Under the pieces are notes generated by a model. That model saw only the letters and a list, made by a program, of their open reading frames with translations. It searched no databases and had not been told where the DNA came from. Made by a program: the position numbers and the translations under genes. Source: Strongylocentrotus purpuratus (lineage: Eukaryota; Echinodermata; Echinoidea; Camarodonta; Strongylocentrotidae). From it: 64,000 bases of DNA. Positions 1-12,268 of the stretch are shown here, piece after piece (position 1 is the stretch's first letter; every line of letters begins with the position of its first letter). The stretch is from contig NW_022145543.1 of the NCBI RefSeq assembly GCF_000002235.5, forward strand, positions 1,426,001 to 1,490,000, in the 5' to 3' direction.

Positions 1-370
1 TCTAAGTGAAGTAAATGTACGGTGTAAAATAAATACGGTGACAAAAATAGATTTTCCGCACCTATAGCCTATACACGTTGTCAGTTGAATAAGAAAGAAT
101 GACAACTTTTAAAATACTGTTCAATGTATCATACCGCTATCATTTTCATAGTGACTATTTGGATATACATCCATACTCAGTTGTGTCTTTTTCTTTATTT
201 CTTGAATCATATTGAATTTAATTTGTTTTATGTGAAAGCCCTTTTCATAAGCAATTTACGTCTTTGTGGTCATTACCATATACTTCCTTTGTATTTTTTA
301 TACGTGTTATGTATTCCATTTTCTATTGTATGTTTTGTTTTAACATACATAAGGTTTCAATAAATTTAAC
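1..370 (+). other. 3' flank and poly(A) region of an upstream TRIM copy (copy 0)
   Basis: The first 250 bases match the sequence that follows the stop codons of copies 1 (from about 9070), 4 (38770), 5 (46530) and 6 (53710), including the phrase around 130-200. The window therefore opens in the 3' flank of another TRIM gene lying to the left. AATAAA at 28-33 aligns with AATAAA at 46552-46557 and 53735-53740, so it is the probable shared poly(A) signal; copy 1 has AATATA there. Bases 215-370 resemble the 3' tail of the LINE that is better preserved at 16930-17108. The small open frame at 124-363 looks like chance. Confidence 0.75.
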
Positions 371-740
371 TCAGTTCGATTGTAGAAGGGTTGTCGGATA
401 TTGATCTTAGGCACACACAAATATTATTAAAAATTGGATTTTCTTTTTGGTGAGAGATACTTCAACCTTGTACCCAAAAAATATTTGGATTTTTTTGAGG
501 GTGATTTGGGAGTAAGTAAGTCTAGAGGAAAGCTCAGTTTTTTTGACTAGCTGTCATTAGGTGGGAGTTCATATGGGGAAAGGGCACACAATATCCACAA
601 GTAAAGGTAGGGGGAGCGTAATAAATTTGAGAAAAAATCCAATAGCCAAAAATTTAAATTGAAACAATATTTTTATTCAGGAAAATAACCCTTATTGGTA
701 TGATATCGGGCATTCTTTAAATATGATGGTTTCGTTTTCA

Positions 741-843
741 CTGGCTGCCTGCCGTAGCAACAAACATCAAACTCCGTTTCGTTGACGATCAGGCATGCAT
801 GAAGTCTTACGTCTTCTTTGTTATTAGGGCAGACAGCCAGTGG
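741..843. mobile_element. Short inverted-repeat element (MITE-like)
   Basis: The ends CACTGGCTGCCTGCC and GGCAGACAGCCAGTG are inverted copies of each other with one mismatch, enclosing about 70 bases. The same element sits at 9540-9647 in the next spacer, so it was there before that duplication. The CACTG start resembles hAT or CMC termini, but no clear target-site duplication is seen. Confidence 0.5.
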
Positions 844-882
844 AAAGGATTCGTTTAATAAAACTATAGAAATGCAAGCATT

Positions 883-1090
883 ACTTTAAGCCCCACTTCA
901 CTACTTATGGCTACTTGCGCCCTCTTTATAACAAACAATGCCTAATCGGTGACCATTGGCCCCCCATGATCCCTTTTTCTTATGTTAATTGTGAGCTGAT
1001 TTGATGGGATAACCACCTGTTCGTTGACCATGGTGGGAGGTCTAATACTCTAATCCATCCTGGCCAAACTAGTACAGAGGGGCTTTAAAC
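883..1090. mobile_element. MITE with AGCCCC ends
   Basis: The sequence begins TTTAAGCCCCAC and ends GAGGGGCTTTAAAC. Its interior is an inverted relative of 55180-55330 within the element at 55097-55577. A shortened copy lies at 9688-9785. It is a non-coding DNA-transposon relic of unassigned superfamily; the TTTA/TTAA-rich flanks suggest the target preference. Confidence 0.55.
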
Positions 1091-2336
1091 AAACAGAACT
1101 TTTGTTATTCCTGGCTCATTTCATATGAAAGGGCAGAAAATATTTCTAGAAATGTGATTTTTCTCTTTAAAATTCAGATACCGTTCGCCAAATGACTTTT
1201 TAGTACCCTTTCTTCAAATCGTTTTCAATCACACCTGCGTGGAATATGCATCATATGAGTTGCATCAAATTAATGAAAGAAGAGGATCTAAACTTTACTA
1301 AGCTATGTGTCATTTATTAATTATAATTGTGATCAAGTTATCATAAAACATCGATAAATTTCAGTTTCGTTTTGTCTTGGAGGCACTGTACAGAAGGAGT
1401 GGAAATTGTGCACTGGGTACATATTAATGAGATTTTACAAAGTGCTAATAAAATATATACGTTTGCAAATTACTACTAAACTTTTCGTTGTTTCTAAAAT
1501 TCTAAGCTTTTCCGGCAAGCTATTCGGTAAGTAGGCCCGACACCATTTGTGTAGTCCCATACATCTTTCTGTGTACAGTGCTTGTTACTTTACCAAGACT
1601 GAACCAAATTTATTATGATTTTGATTATTCCACAACTTTGCAGAACGCACCAATACTTACATGCTACATGATCAACTTTTTCTGATCCATTCCACACCTT
1701 TTCTTTCACAATGCAATCACATGACCAGAACTCAACTTTATCTTTTAACCTTTTACACTTTCATCTTATTCTTGAAAACGCATGGTCAGATTTTAACCAA
1801 ATATCTTTATAACTGATTCCCTGTTCAAATGCATTCAATCTTAATATTCTATGTACGTACTTTCCTCATAACCAGATAAACATTAACAAAAATCTAAAAT
1901 ATCAAGAAAAATTGAAATTCATATATGCAAACCTGATCACAAAATTGAGTTTCAAATTCATTTTCCACAATGTCCTCAGGACATGTACGAAGTACAATAT
2001 ACAGACCTTTTTAAAATATACATTATGATATGGAAGAAGGGAATATAGCCTAGTAGCTTACGTCTCGATATTTTGTGTGATAAATTGCTGAGATGTTATG
2101 ACGGCACTTATTTTTACCCCGACAATTTTGTTGTACTTCTGACGTTTTACTTACACCTCTGACATTTCTACCTGGCACCGAATTCCCGTGCTTTGATTAT
2201 GTAAAGAAGTCACCAGATTAAGACACATTGAAGCAAAGCGATGCAATGCGGGAGTTTACAGATAGCACATGGTACAAATGACCCCAAATATCCACAGATC
2301 TTTTACACATGGAGAAGTTCCACTTTGAGCATCTGA

Positions 2337-2708
2337 GGGCGCGTTCATGCTTGATTTTGAAGGCAGGATGAGCGATTTGTAACGCTCATCGTAAACGCTC
2401 ATCGTAATCGCAGTTCCACGGTGCACTGTTCATGCTCACTTCTCCAGGCAATTCTCCTTGGGTGGCCTTCAGCTGGATTCGCAAACCTGTGTGCGCATGC
2501 TACGTAGACCCACCAGAGGTCAGTGCGTTGACCCCATTTAAACGCGTTTACAAATTGTAAACGCATCTTTTTGTGAGTTTACGATCGGCGATCGTGATCG
2601 CCGTTTTTCGGTGATTCTACAAAAGTGAGCATGAACGCAAGCGTGTTTTAAACTAAACGCGTAACAGATGCCTGATTCTGGCCGTCAAAATCAAGCATGA
2701 ACGCGCCC
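2337..2708. mobile_element. MITE, PIF/Harbinger-like
   Basis: The two ends are long inverted repeats beginning GGGCGCGTTCATGCTTGATT. Flanks are TGA on the left and TTA on the right, close to the three-base TNA duplication of Harbinger elements. The 372-base interior is GC-rich with nested palindromes and no coding potential. The element lies in a 1.35-kb stretch (about 2050-3400) missing from the sister spacer near 11400. Confidence 0.6.
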
Positions 2709-2950
2709 TTAGAATAATAACTGCCAAAGTCCTAGATGTGCTTCATGAATACCTTTTGTTTGCCCTCTTGAAAAGAATACTTTCACCTGCGTATCTTAGA
2801 ACGTCCCGTTGGTACATAAATGAATAATGTTACATAACTTTCATGAGCGCATATCCAGTATTCATCTCTGTGGGTTTTACCTTTTTGGTACAAATGACCT
2901 TTATCTGCTCATGCTCAGACTACAACCGTAAACTGGCTTATTGATTTTAG

Positions 2951-3293
2951 TCAGGACATACCGGTAGACCGACAGCCCACTTGAAACAAAGTCGATCTGG
3001 TCAACCCTAAAAATAGCAAAAAGTGCTGTAGTCTCTCTTGGTACGAAACAAATAATATTGCTAGCAAAAGTTCTTGCGCAGAAAGCACTATATAGTCCTC
3101 ATACTCAGGAACAAAGATATCATACACCTCCATGAAAGCAGCCCCTTCCTTGCTGATTGTCGCACCAAAATAAAGGAATGGGACTACAACGGCAACAACC
3201 TTGAGCAATCGAAGCCCCATTAAAAATGGAGCAGACCGCCGACAGGATATTGCCATTTCGTGTGTGGCTCTACATCATACCACAGCACGCAGA
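2951..3293 (-). pseudogene. Decayed copy of the EMRE (SMDT1) last exon
   Basis: The minus strand between about 3220 and 3090 encodes LRLLKVVAVVVPFLYFGATI followed by SKEGAAFMEVYDIFVPE. This is nearly identical to the EMRE exon at 57795-57995 and recognisably like human EMRE. The membrane helix and its GxxxS motif (GATIS) remain. The terminal run of acidic residues has degraded to EYEDY and the frame runs past the normal stop. Upstream, the part matching VCLRTVV is followed by an in-frame stop, so this exon cannot be read as in EMRE. Homology continues into the 3' UTR (about 3045-3090). I see no poly(A) tail, so a partial genomic duplication is likelier than a retrocopy. Confidence 0.8.
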
Positions 3294-3399
3294 CAAACCT
3301 GAGCGTTTGATATTGTTGTGTTTTAAAGAAATAAAAGGAAATATGCTCCAAAGTGATCAATCACATGTAATCGCAAGCTAAAACTTTTCCAGGCTGTAT

Positions 3400-3770
3400 T
3401 TTCAAAGAAGGTAGAAATTAGATGTTTTCTATTATAACAAACTAGTGCGTCAGGGGTTAAACTTGACGATGACGTTTCAAAAATATAAATACTTACTTTT
3501 ACTCTACGAGGTTGATAACAATGTGCTTGCCAAATCTGAGCAAGAACGTTTGAGGAGGAAAATTTAAAAAGGGGTTCTTACATTTTCTAGGGGGCCATAG
3601 TATGAAGACTTAACAGAAAGGCACACGCACAAACAGACTTGTTTGTGTGTTGTTCTCTCTCTCCTCTCGCCTACTTCTTTTGATTTGGCTTACCTACTTA
3701 GAGTAGCCTAGCTATGGCAAATTTAGTTTTGTTGGAGGGGTCGTAGAAGCAAAATGAGAGGAGGAGGAAC
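3400..3770. repeat. Array spacer, matching 11410-11790
   Basis: Non-coding sequence shared almost exactly with the spacer before copy 2, including the CTCTCTCTCCTCTCG tract and the GTTGGAGGGGTCGTAGAAGC segment. The latter is also seen before copy 6 near 50515. No gene seen. Confidence 0.7.
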
Positions 3771-4530
3771 TAGAAATGCAATCGTGTCAGAACGATGTGA
3801 GTGCAATGACGACGCATTTCTAAATCCAAAAAGCGTACGGGTTTGCCAAGCCATTATGGAGATACGGCCACAGAAAGAAAGCCAATTCCCAGAACTTTAG
3901 AGGGCGCTATTTATGTTGTGCAAAACCATTGGAGCGTGAAATTTGGCATGACTACGTGCAATTATAAGATATAGAAACTTTGAGATTTAAATACAAAACG
4001 GAATTTATATGAGAAAGTTATGGCAGTTTTAGATTATTTAGGGGTAAATTTTTAAAGAATTTGAGAGATTTTTGACGGAGTCGGTTTTAGATTTGAATTT
4101 TGAGTATGAAGATAGCGTTTTGAAGGGCAGGTTATACGTCGCAGATGAAAAAACATCTCTTAGACTATCTAAAGGAATTTGTTAGAAGTTTGTAGGATCT
4201 AGGATAGTGGAGATAGGAAGAAAGATAGAAAGGCCTTAAAATGGACCAGAAACGGACAAAATGGCGCCTGGACGTTTACGCATGAGCGATTCGAGAATCG
4301 AAGAACGTAGTGACCTTGATGAGATGTTAGAGACTGTGCCTATGAAGTTTGAAATGAATCGAGCAAGAGGAAGGGACCTAGATAGGAATAACAAGCACTA
4401 CGTGCAAAACGAATGGGATTCCGGACGACAAAAAGAAGAAGAAGAAGAAGACCAAGAAGAACCAAGAATATTAATAAGAAGAATGTGAACGAAAACAAGG
4501 TAATGACGAAGGTCGTCATTGCAATAATTA
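3771..4530. repeat. Unclassified insertion specific to this spacer copy
   Basis: Compared with 11790, this spacer carries about 750 extra bases. The insert has GCAATGACGAC near its left end and GTCGTCATTGCA near its right end, a short inverted repeat. A 75-codon open frame (4261-4488) starts in AAAATGGCGCC and ends in a Lys/Glu-rich run. It has no recognisable domain and I do not claim it as a gene. Confidence 0.4.
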
Positions 4531-5363
4531 TAGTTATATAACCTAGCCTATATCAACCACAAGGATAGGGATATAGACCATACTCCACCAAGGACCGGTG
4601 GAGATTATGTGCCCTACCCCCCCCCCCCCCTTACACTTCTCGGGGTTGTTTTTTTTTATTAAAGCTTTTTCTCGAAAAATTTCCTCCTCAACAGATTAAT
4701 CTCCTCGAACATATCGAAAAAGTCTACCTTGATTAAAGCTCTTTAAAAGTACAAGTTGAAAAAATGACTCGTGCAATTCGAGAGTGCACCAAGTCTAGGC
4801 AAAGAATAGGAAAAGAAAAGCCTAAATGTGTTTTAACAAGTTAACAAAACATTCTCCTTTTCCAGACTGATTGCCTGTTTGACACCATTAACGCGACAGG
4901 CGCTACGCGCCGTAACAAGCTAAAAATATATATGTATGAACCCCCCCCCCCCCCTTGGCAGCCGGAATGAAACTGCCTACCACATCTTTTATAAATACTC
5001 TTCATAACAAGGTATTAGTTTTGGAGCAAGTCATTTAGAACCCGACCCTTTGTAAATATAACACGATTGCAAAGATTGTTTTTTTAAAAAATCAATTCAA
5101 GGGTAATATTATTGTAAGGCCCTTATGCGTATCCTATTCAAAAAAATATGTTAGGACATTGTAATACGCCATTGTAATATTCGCATGTCTGCAATGGTGT
5201 TATGTGAACAAATACTCACTGACGCACACACACAATAGCGGGAGGTAACTTCACAACAAAGTCTCGTTCTGGGGGATTCTACTTCGGGCGGAGTACCTGA
5301 AGTTGAATGGGTACACCCCTCCCCCCCCCCCCCCCCCCCACCCCCTACCGCTTGTACAACATA

Positions 5364-5415
<52 letters not shown>

Positions 5416-6010
5416 CCTTTGACAAATATTAAGTGGTTTAAAATGAGTGTATTTTGATCCCGACTTTCTGATGTTGTATTTTTTGTCCGTTGTTTCATCA
5501 ACTTAGGCCCAAGACTAAACGTTATTTTAGATCTTCATTTTGTCCTGTTTTGAGAATCAGGCATATTTTATATTTAAGCAAACTCCTTCGCATCTTATAA
5601 CTTCGTTTATCATCTTTATCCTATAGTTTTAATCCATACAAAGTGTTAAGCATTTCTAGAATTTCGGTAATCATGGTAATATCCTCATCAAACATTTTGC
5701 CATTCGTTTATCTGTTATTGTCTTTATCTTTATCATAGAATTAGTAATGGTATATCCATGACGATCTTTCGGCTATGAAGAAGAAGAAGAAGAATATTAA
5801 AGGAGAAAGAAACAACTTTCAGAGTTATTAACTTTCACTGAGTTTATGTACAGCATTACAATTAAAGTAGATATTCATAGATTTTAAAAACTAACTTTAT
5901 TTTCATTATTGCAAAGTTGAAACTTTGATTCGACAAGGTTATCAAAATTCAATGCTTGGAAACATTCGAAGTAATGATTATATAAATTACAAAAAGCTTA
6001 AATACAGCCC
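4531..6010. repeat. Upstream spacer block before copy 1
   Basis: Closely matches 11795-13140 before copy 2, with partial copies at 43615-44320 (copy 5) and 50510-51470 (copy 6). It holds C homopolymers (4616-4630, 4940-4954, 5322-5339) and a conserved segment around 5230-5300. No protein-coding gene is supported; the 116-codon frame on the minus strand is built on the C and AT runs. Confidence 0.7.
5367..5415. repeat. (AT)n(GT)n microsatellite
   Basis: About 18 AT dinucleotides followed by seven TG dinucleotides, seen directly. Confidence 0.95.
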
Positions 6011-6799
6011 CGGCATAGCACCTGAAGAGCTCTCCAAACGCTGCTGAGATGTGTGAGATCACAGTATGGACATGATTTGCACAAGCAGACGATGCCCCAT
6101 GACATATCACACATTTTCATGCCTGTGTTTTCATCTTCTCGTGAGTTCTTTCTCTTACTTCACTATCGTCAGGCTAAATGTATAATCTATTGCCTCACTA
6201 TAAACCCCGCGCATGGTTTTATTTTGATGACAAATGCAGCGATACAAAAATAAAGAAATCTGTCGCTTGTAAACAAAATAAGCTGCCATTGTATATTCAG
6301 CTGCACACACCGGGGTATGTTCGGCGTTTCAAGAGGGAACAAATGCCGTCCTTAATATCATTCCGGGGGTTTTCAATTTGAAAGTCTGGTTTCTTTGATT
6401 GTTAATTAACCCCTATCCTGTGTATTTACAAGCACAAGATTTTAGTTATCAGAATCGGGTCATATCGCCTTTTGAATGGTTTGACATGCCATAACATTTA
6501 TAAACACTAAATTCATTATAATTTGAGAAATAATAGCTTTACAATTATGTTCATTCTCTATGGGATGTCGTCTGCTTGGGCAGTGTTGGTCCATATAGTG
6601 ACGTCATTAAAACATCGTTATTTTTCTAGTGAATCTCTCGTATCCCAGCTGCTATGGAGGTGGTTGTATTTTTATTTTTTATAAATCACCCGATATGTAG
6701 TTGACCTATAACTTGTACGATGGCCATTTGTTAGCTTACCAGTTTCTAGTGATACATTAGTTGACATATTTGTGATTTTCTTTGAATTTCACCTTTAAA
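6011..6799. other. Spacer without recognisable gene
   Basis: AT-rich sequence with short unrelated open frames. It is absent from the equivalent place before copy 2, where 13140 joins directly to the promoter block. Nothing in it could be identified. Confidence 0.5.
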
Positions 6800-7049
6800 A
6801 CCAAGACTAGGCGTATCCTTTATTTTTAAGAGCATGTCTATGCCCCTGATTTCAACTATGAGTTTCTATTATTTATGAAAATCAATAGACTGTGATGACG
6901 TGGTCAGAAAAACACAGCACCGCCTTTATCAAGGCCTCTATTAAAGCGGTAGCCCAATTTCTACTGTATAACTATCTCAGTACGTTGCTTAGATTAAGCC
7001 CGAAACACATCATTTGGTGAACAGCAGACCTATCAGGATCTCATCTCTG
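6800..7049 (+). promoter_or_regulatory. Copy 1 promoter and non-coding exon 1
   Basis: This block recurs in front of all six TRIM copies. It holds TGACGTGG at 6896-6903, a form bound by ATF6/XBP1/CREB-type bZIP factors in other animals, and a TATA-like TATAAC at 6967. The conserved exon runs from about 6995 to the donor CTCTG/GTAAGT at 7049/7050. The exon start is inferred from the TATA-like box. Conservation across paralogues, far better than in the adjoining intron, is the main evidence for function. Confidence 0.7.
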
Positions 7050-7724
7050 GTAAGTGGTATCATTTTACTTGTTGAATATAAAGTTCAGTATAGTAGCCTA
7101 GTCATGCGAATACATAGTGAAGAAACTGTTTGGTAGCAGTTGAGAAGGTTTATTATGTACATTATAATTGATGTATAAGCATATACTTTTGGAACAATCG
7201 AAATGAGACTCAATTTTGCTGAAAATCACATGCAATGTACAAAAGAATTGGGGGGGGGGCATACTTACACACGTTCTATTAACTATTGGTGTTCAGGCAT
7301 GAACCCTAAGTTGACAATAGTTTTTACTTTAAAAAAAGGAAAAGGAAATCGGTTCCAAACAGTTTGAGGAATGTCTGCAATGGGAACGGCTATGGATATT
7401 TTTTTAGCAATCCGGAGATGTTATAATGGAGAAAAAAATAATACATCTAGATATATTGTGTACAATTGTTATTATTTGTTAAACTAAAAACAGTGTGAAA
7501 ATGCAAAGTCAGAAATAATAAGCATCCTGTTGTATGTATTTTGTTTATACATCATGTATTCACCGTCATCCCTAAAAAAAATACGAAATGCAAAAATATT
7601 TCTCATTCGTAATATTTCGTAAACAAAACTAATCAGCATACAGAGTAATCTTGAAAATGTACACAGACAATTATATAGGCTCAGATAGAATTTAAATTCT
7701 CTTTCTTTATTCTCTTTCATTCAG
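7050..7724 (+). other. Intron of TRIM copy 1
   Basis: Starts GTAAGTGG and ends in the pyrimidine tract TTCTCTTTCATTCAG. At 675 bases it is close to those of copies 5 (628) and 6 (684). The same donor and acceptor contexts recur in every copy. No gene inside. Confidence 0.75.
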
Positions 7725-7739
7725 GATTTAAGGTATGAC

Positions 7740-8723
7740 ATGGAGAGGAAACGTAAGCTATCATCACATCCAGATGTAAAGGAACATCTTATCTGTGCTA
7801 TCTGCATCCATACCTTCAATGATCCCCGCAGTCTCGTATGTGGGCATGTGTTCTGCAAGAAATGTCTGGATAGGCTCATGCGAAAAAAGCAAGGGTTGCT
7901 ACAGTATGGAACTATTTATTGTCCCACTTGCAGACATGATACCGAACTACCAGAAAGTGGAGTGAATGGACTTAGTCGAATTATACCAATCGTGGGGATC
8001 CTAGACCAGGACTTGAGTGAAGAGCCAGGGCCTTCGTGTAAAAGGTCCAAAAGAATTGCCACCTGCCGTGAGCACGACCAAGAGCAAAGAGTCATTTACT
8101 GCAGTACCTGCCTGGATATGATATGCTTTAAGTGTTTCCAAGAAAACCATTTCAACCATGTAATCAAGACAAGAAACGAATTTCTGGGAGAGCTAAGTCA
8201 AAAGGCCCAAGATGCCAAACAGAAATATCAGGTTCAATTGAAAACCGTTGAGAACAATCTCCGTGAAGCTGATCAGGCAGAACAGCAGCTGCATTCTGTT
8301 CATACCAGGGCGAAGCAATTAATTGAAAACGAGTATAAGGCTAAATTAGCAAGACTGAGCAACACAATGAAGCAACGGAAATCAGATTATGCTAAATTCA
8401 AAGTAAAAGGGGAACAATTTAAAACGAGTCTGGCGATTGCTGTTCCAAAGTTGGAAAGTAAAACTTTATTAGAGGATCTAGATGACGATGGCCTCAAGTC
8501 CTACGTTGAAAATGTCGACAATGTGACCAATCTTCTCCAGACTGACATTGGTGTAAAACATTTAAATCACTGGAATAAATCATATGCAACAGCTGCAGCA
8601 TCTAGACCTCAGTTCGACTCTGTTCCATCAACCAGTGGCGGAACCGCAGAGCATGCTTTTCAAATAGGTACTCTAACAAGTCGCTCTAAAGTTATAAACA
8701 AGGTATTTGGGGCGCCTAGATAG
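7740..8723 (+). CDS. TRIM-like RING/B-box/coiled-coil protein, copy 1
   Basis: A 327-residue protein encoded by one exon. The RING finger has all eight C3HC4 ligands: C19, C22, C34, H36, C39, C42, C61, C64. A basic linker (KRSKR near 101-105) precedes a B-box with C109, H112, C121, C124, C129, C132, H137, H140. Residues 145-250 are a charged heptad-rich coiled coil. The tail is Ser/Gly-rich (VPSTSGGTA) and there is no SPRY, NHL or filamin domain. RING-bearing TRIMs are usually E3 ubiquitin ligases that dimerise through the coiled coil; the substrate is unknown here. The start ATG lies 15 bases after the splice acceptor, is shared with other copies and sits in GACATGG. The C-terminal end (SRSKVINKVFGAPR) reads past the SKSxxKPL ending of the other copies. 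Confidence 0.9.
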   Translation: MERKRKLSSHPDVKEHLICAICIHTFNDPRSLVCGHVFCKKCLDRLMRKKQGLLQYGTIYCPTCRHDTELPESGVNGLSRIIPIVGILDQDLSEEPGPSCKRSKRIATCREHDQEQRVIYCSTCLDMICFKCFQENHFNHVIKTRNEFLGELSQKAQDAKQKYQVQLKTVENNLREADQAEQQLHSVHTRAKQLIENEYKAKLARLSNTMKQRKSDYAKFKVKGEQFKTSLAIAVPKLESKTLLEDLDDDGLKSYVENVDNVTNLLQTDIGVKHLNHWNKSYATAAASRPQFDSVPSTSGGTAEHAFQIGTLTSRSKVINKVFGAPR

Positions 8724-9310
8724 GTGGCTATATATTGACGCTACGTAACTGTTTTTTTAGACGAGAGAAGGAAAGTGTTCAGCTAGAGAATGCTAGAATG
8801 TATTTATAATCAGCCACGTGAAAGGTAACTACGAATGATGATCATGATGATGTGAAAGGGGGACACAGTTCAAGTTAAGACCGAGCAACAGTGATATTAT
8901 ACATTTCCTTTCGTGTATAAAATTGTAGCAGGATTGAAGAGGATATTCATAGTTTATTCTATTTCATAATAATGTTTAATTTGTATTGCATACATATATG
9001 ACACTACTACATGTACATAAAAAGAGAATGGCTTATGTTCTGTTAAGTTTCCACACGATATTGTGTCAGTCAAGTAAATGTACGGAGTAAAATATATACG
9101 GTGACAAATTGATTTTCCTTTTCAATCTTTAATAGACCGCACACATCGTCAGTTGAATAATAAAGAAGGACAAATTTCAAAATACGGGCCACTCTGTTCA
9201 ATGTATCATACCGATATCATTTTCAAAGTGACTATTTGAATATACATCCATACTCAGTTGTGTCTTTTTCTTGATTTCCTGAATCATATTGAATTTATTT
9301 TGTTTGTTTT
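8724..9310 (+). other. 3' UTR and flank of copy 1
   Basis: Begins with the GGTGGCTATATATTGACGC segment found after copies 4, 5 and 6, then continues like the first 260 bases of the window. AATATA at 9091-9096 stands where copies 0, 5 and 6 have AATAAA, so the poly(A) signal may be weakened. Confidence 0.65.
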
Positions 9311-10240
9311 TTATTTGGGAGTAAGTAAGTCTAGAGGAAAGCTCAGTTTTTTTTTACTAGCTGTCGCCAGTGGGGAGTTCATATGGGCACACAATATCCC
9401 CCAAGTAAAGGTAGGGGGAGCGTAATAATAAATTTGTGAGAAAAAAAATCCAATAGCCAATTGAAACAATTTTCTAATTAAGGAAAATAACCCTTATTGG
9501 TATTGATATCGGGCATTCTTTGAATATGGTGGTTTCGTTTTCACTGGCTGCCTGCCGTAGCAACAAACGTCAAACTCCGTTTCGTTGGCGATCAGGCATG
9601 CATGAAGTCTTACGTCTTCTGTGTTGTTAGGGCAGACAGCCAGTGGAAAGGATTCGTTTAATAAAACTATGGAAATGCAAGCATCACTTTAAAGCCCCAC
9701 TGCACTACTTATTGCTACTTGCGCCCTCTTTATATCAAACAATGCCTAATCCCTCCTGGCCAAACTAGTAGATAGGGGCTTTAAACAAACAGAACTTTGT
9801 TATTCCTGTCTGATTTTCCTGATTGAGATGTAATATGAAAGGGCAGAAAATATTTCTAGAAATGTGATTTTCTCTTTGAAATTCAGATACCGTTCGCCAA
9901 ATGACTTTTTGGTACCCTTTCTTCAAATCGTTTTCAATCACTCATGCGTGGAATATGCATCATATGAGTTGCATCAAATTATTGAAAGAAGAGGATCTAA
10001 ACTTTGCTAAGCTATGTGTCATGTATTAATTACAATTGTGATCAAGTTATCATAAAACATCGATAATTCTCGGTTTCGTTTTGTCTTGGAGGCACTGTAC
10101 AGAAGGAGTGTAAATTGTGCACTAGGTACATAATAGTGAGATTTTACAAAGTGCTAATAAAATATATACGTTTGCAAATTACTTCTAAACTTTTCGTTTG
10201 TTTCTAAAATTCTTAGCTTTTCCGGCAAGTTATTCTAAAA
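9311..10240. repeat. Downstream spacer block of copy 1
   Basis: Near-identical to 490-1530, including both short MITEs, here at 9540-9647 and 9688-9785 (the second with an internal deletion). No gene. Confidence 0.75.
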
Positions 10241-10880
10241 ACAATGGCTGCATAATTATGAACATGACCTAAAGAATCATGTTTTAGTACTTTCTTAGTA
10301 AGTCTTAGAGTTAGAAGTTTGAGCTAAAATAAAACGAATTATTCTTATAAAATTAGAGGTGCAATTTGTGTATATTCTCAATCAGCACAGGTGCGGATAT
10401 ACGGGGGAGGGTTAACCCCCCCCCCCCCCCCCCCCCCCTGGGCTGCCTGCCAAGTGAAAATGTGATGTGCATAGAAAAACGCCATCATGTGTCCAGACCC
10501 ACACAGTATTAGTAGATGTTTGTAGATGCCAGGAAAATATCACTTATGGGAGTTCAAAAAAAGCAAAAGAAATTAGTGTTCACTACCCCCCCCCCCCCCC
10601 CCCTACTGCGCGAAATATTGGTCGGCGCGATTTTCAAATTTCGGGGGGGGGGGCAAATGAAAAAAACTATTTAGTGCTCACTAAATTATGAACATGACCT
10701 AAAGAATCATGTTTTGATACTTTCTTAGTAACTCTTAGAGGTAGAAGTGCTGAAATTAAACCGAATTATACTTATAAAATTAGAAGTGCAATTTGTGTAC
10801 ATTCTCAAACAGCAAAGGGGTGGATCTACGGGGGGGGGGCAGGGATAGAGCATAAAAAGATAAGGAAATCAAGGTTAGTA
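10241..10880. repeat. Tandemly duplicated hAT-like fragment with C/G runs
   Basis: The segment beginning ATTATGAACATGACCTAAAG occurs at 10253 and again at 10684, so about 430 bases are duplicated in tandem. Each copy ends in a GTGCGGATATACGG or GGTGGATCTACGG motif beside long G or C runs, resembling the CAGGGGCGGATC-type termini of hAT elements. The block is absent from the sister spacer. The 74-codon frame at 10467 is not convincing as a gene. Confidence 0.55.
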
Positions 10881-12204
10881 GGCCCGACACCATTTGTGTA
10901 GTCCCACATACATCTTTCTGTGTACAGTGCTCGTTGCTTTACCATGACTGAACCAAATTTATTATGATTTTGATTATTTCAGAACCTTGCAGAACACACC
11001 AATACTTACATGCTACATGATCAACTTTTTCGGATCCATTCCACATCTTTTCTTTCACAATGCAATCTCATGACCAGAACTCAACTTTATCTTTAAACCT
11101 TTTACACTTTCATCTTCTTCTTGAAAACGCATGGTCAGATTTTAACTAAAGATCTGTATAACTGATTCCCTGTTTAAATGCATTCAATATCTGTACTTAT
11201 TTCCTCAAAACCAGATAAACATTAACAAAAATCTAAAATATCGAAAAATGTTTGAAATTCATATATGAAAACCTGATAACAAAATATGAGTTACAAATTC
11301 ATTTTCCACAATGTCCTCAGGACATGTACGAAGTACAATACACTGTATACACAGTCCTCTTTAAAATATAGCCCTACATTATGATATGGAAGAAGGGAAT
11401 AAGTCTTTTGCAGGCTTATCTTAAAAGAAGGTAAAAAATAAGATGTTTTTTATTATAACATACGAGTGCGCCAGGGGTTAAACTTGGCATTGACGTTTCA
11501 AAAATAAAATCATTTACTTTACTCTACGAGAATGATAACAATGTGCTTGCCAAATCTGAGCAAGAACGTTTGAGGAGGAAAATTTAAAAAGGGTTCTTAC
11601 ATTTTCTAGGGGGCCATAGTATGAAAACTGAACAGGAAGGCACACGCACAAACAGACTTGTTTGTGTGCTGTTCTCTCTCTCCTCTCGTCTTCTTTCTTT
11701 TGATTAAGCTTACCTATTTAGAGTAGCCTAGCTATGGCAAATTTAGTTTTGTTGGAGGGGTCGTAGAAGCAAAATGAGAGGAGGAGGAGGAATAATGGTA
11801 GTATATAGCCTAGCCTATATCAACCACAAGGATAGGGATGTAGACCATACTCCACCAAGGACCGGCGGAGATTATGTGCCCTAACCCTCCCCCCCCCCCT
11901 CACACACTGTTTTTTATTAACGCTTTTTCTCGAAAAATGTCCTCCTCATAAGATTAACCCCCTCGAACATATCAAGAAAGTCTACCTCGATTAAAGCTCT
12001 ATAAAAGTACAAGTTGAAAAAAATGACTCGTGCAATTCGAGGGTGCACGAAGTCTACGCATGTGTAACAAGGGTCTTAAGCAAAGAATACGAAAAAGGAA
12101 GCCTAAATGTGCTTTATCAAGTTAACAAAACATTCCCTTTGTCCAGACTGATTGCCTATTTGACTACCTTAACGCGGCAGGCGCTACGTGCCGTAACAGG
12201 CAAA

Positions 12205-12268
<64 letters not shown>

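Larger units (their letters stand above)
371..2050. repeat. Downstream spacer block of copy 0, duplicated after copy 1
   Basis: No gene is visible. The block aligns almost base for base with 9310-11395, allowing small indels and a 640-base insertion at 10240-10880. Parts also recur after copies 4 and 5 and, inverted, at 31060-31480. It contains two short inverted-repeat elements, annotated separately. Confidence 0.75.

Noticed and set aside
4261-4488. A 75-codon acidic protein gene
   Set aside because: No domain, no paralogue in the sister spacer, and it ends in a simple GAA-type repeat.
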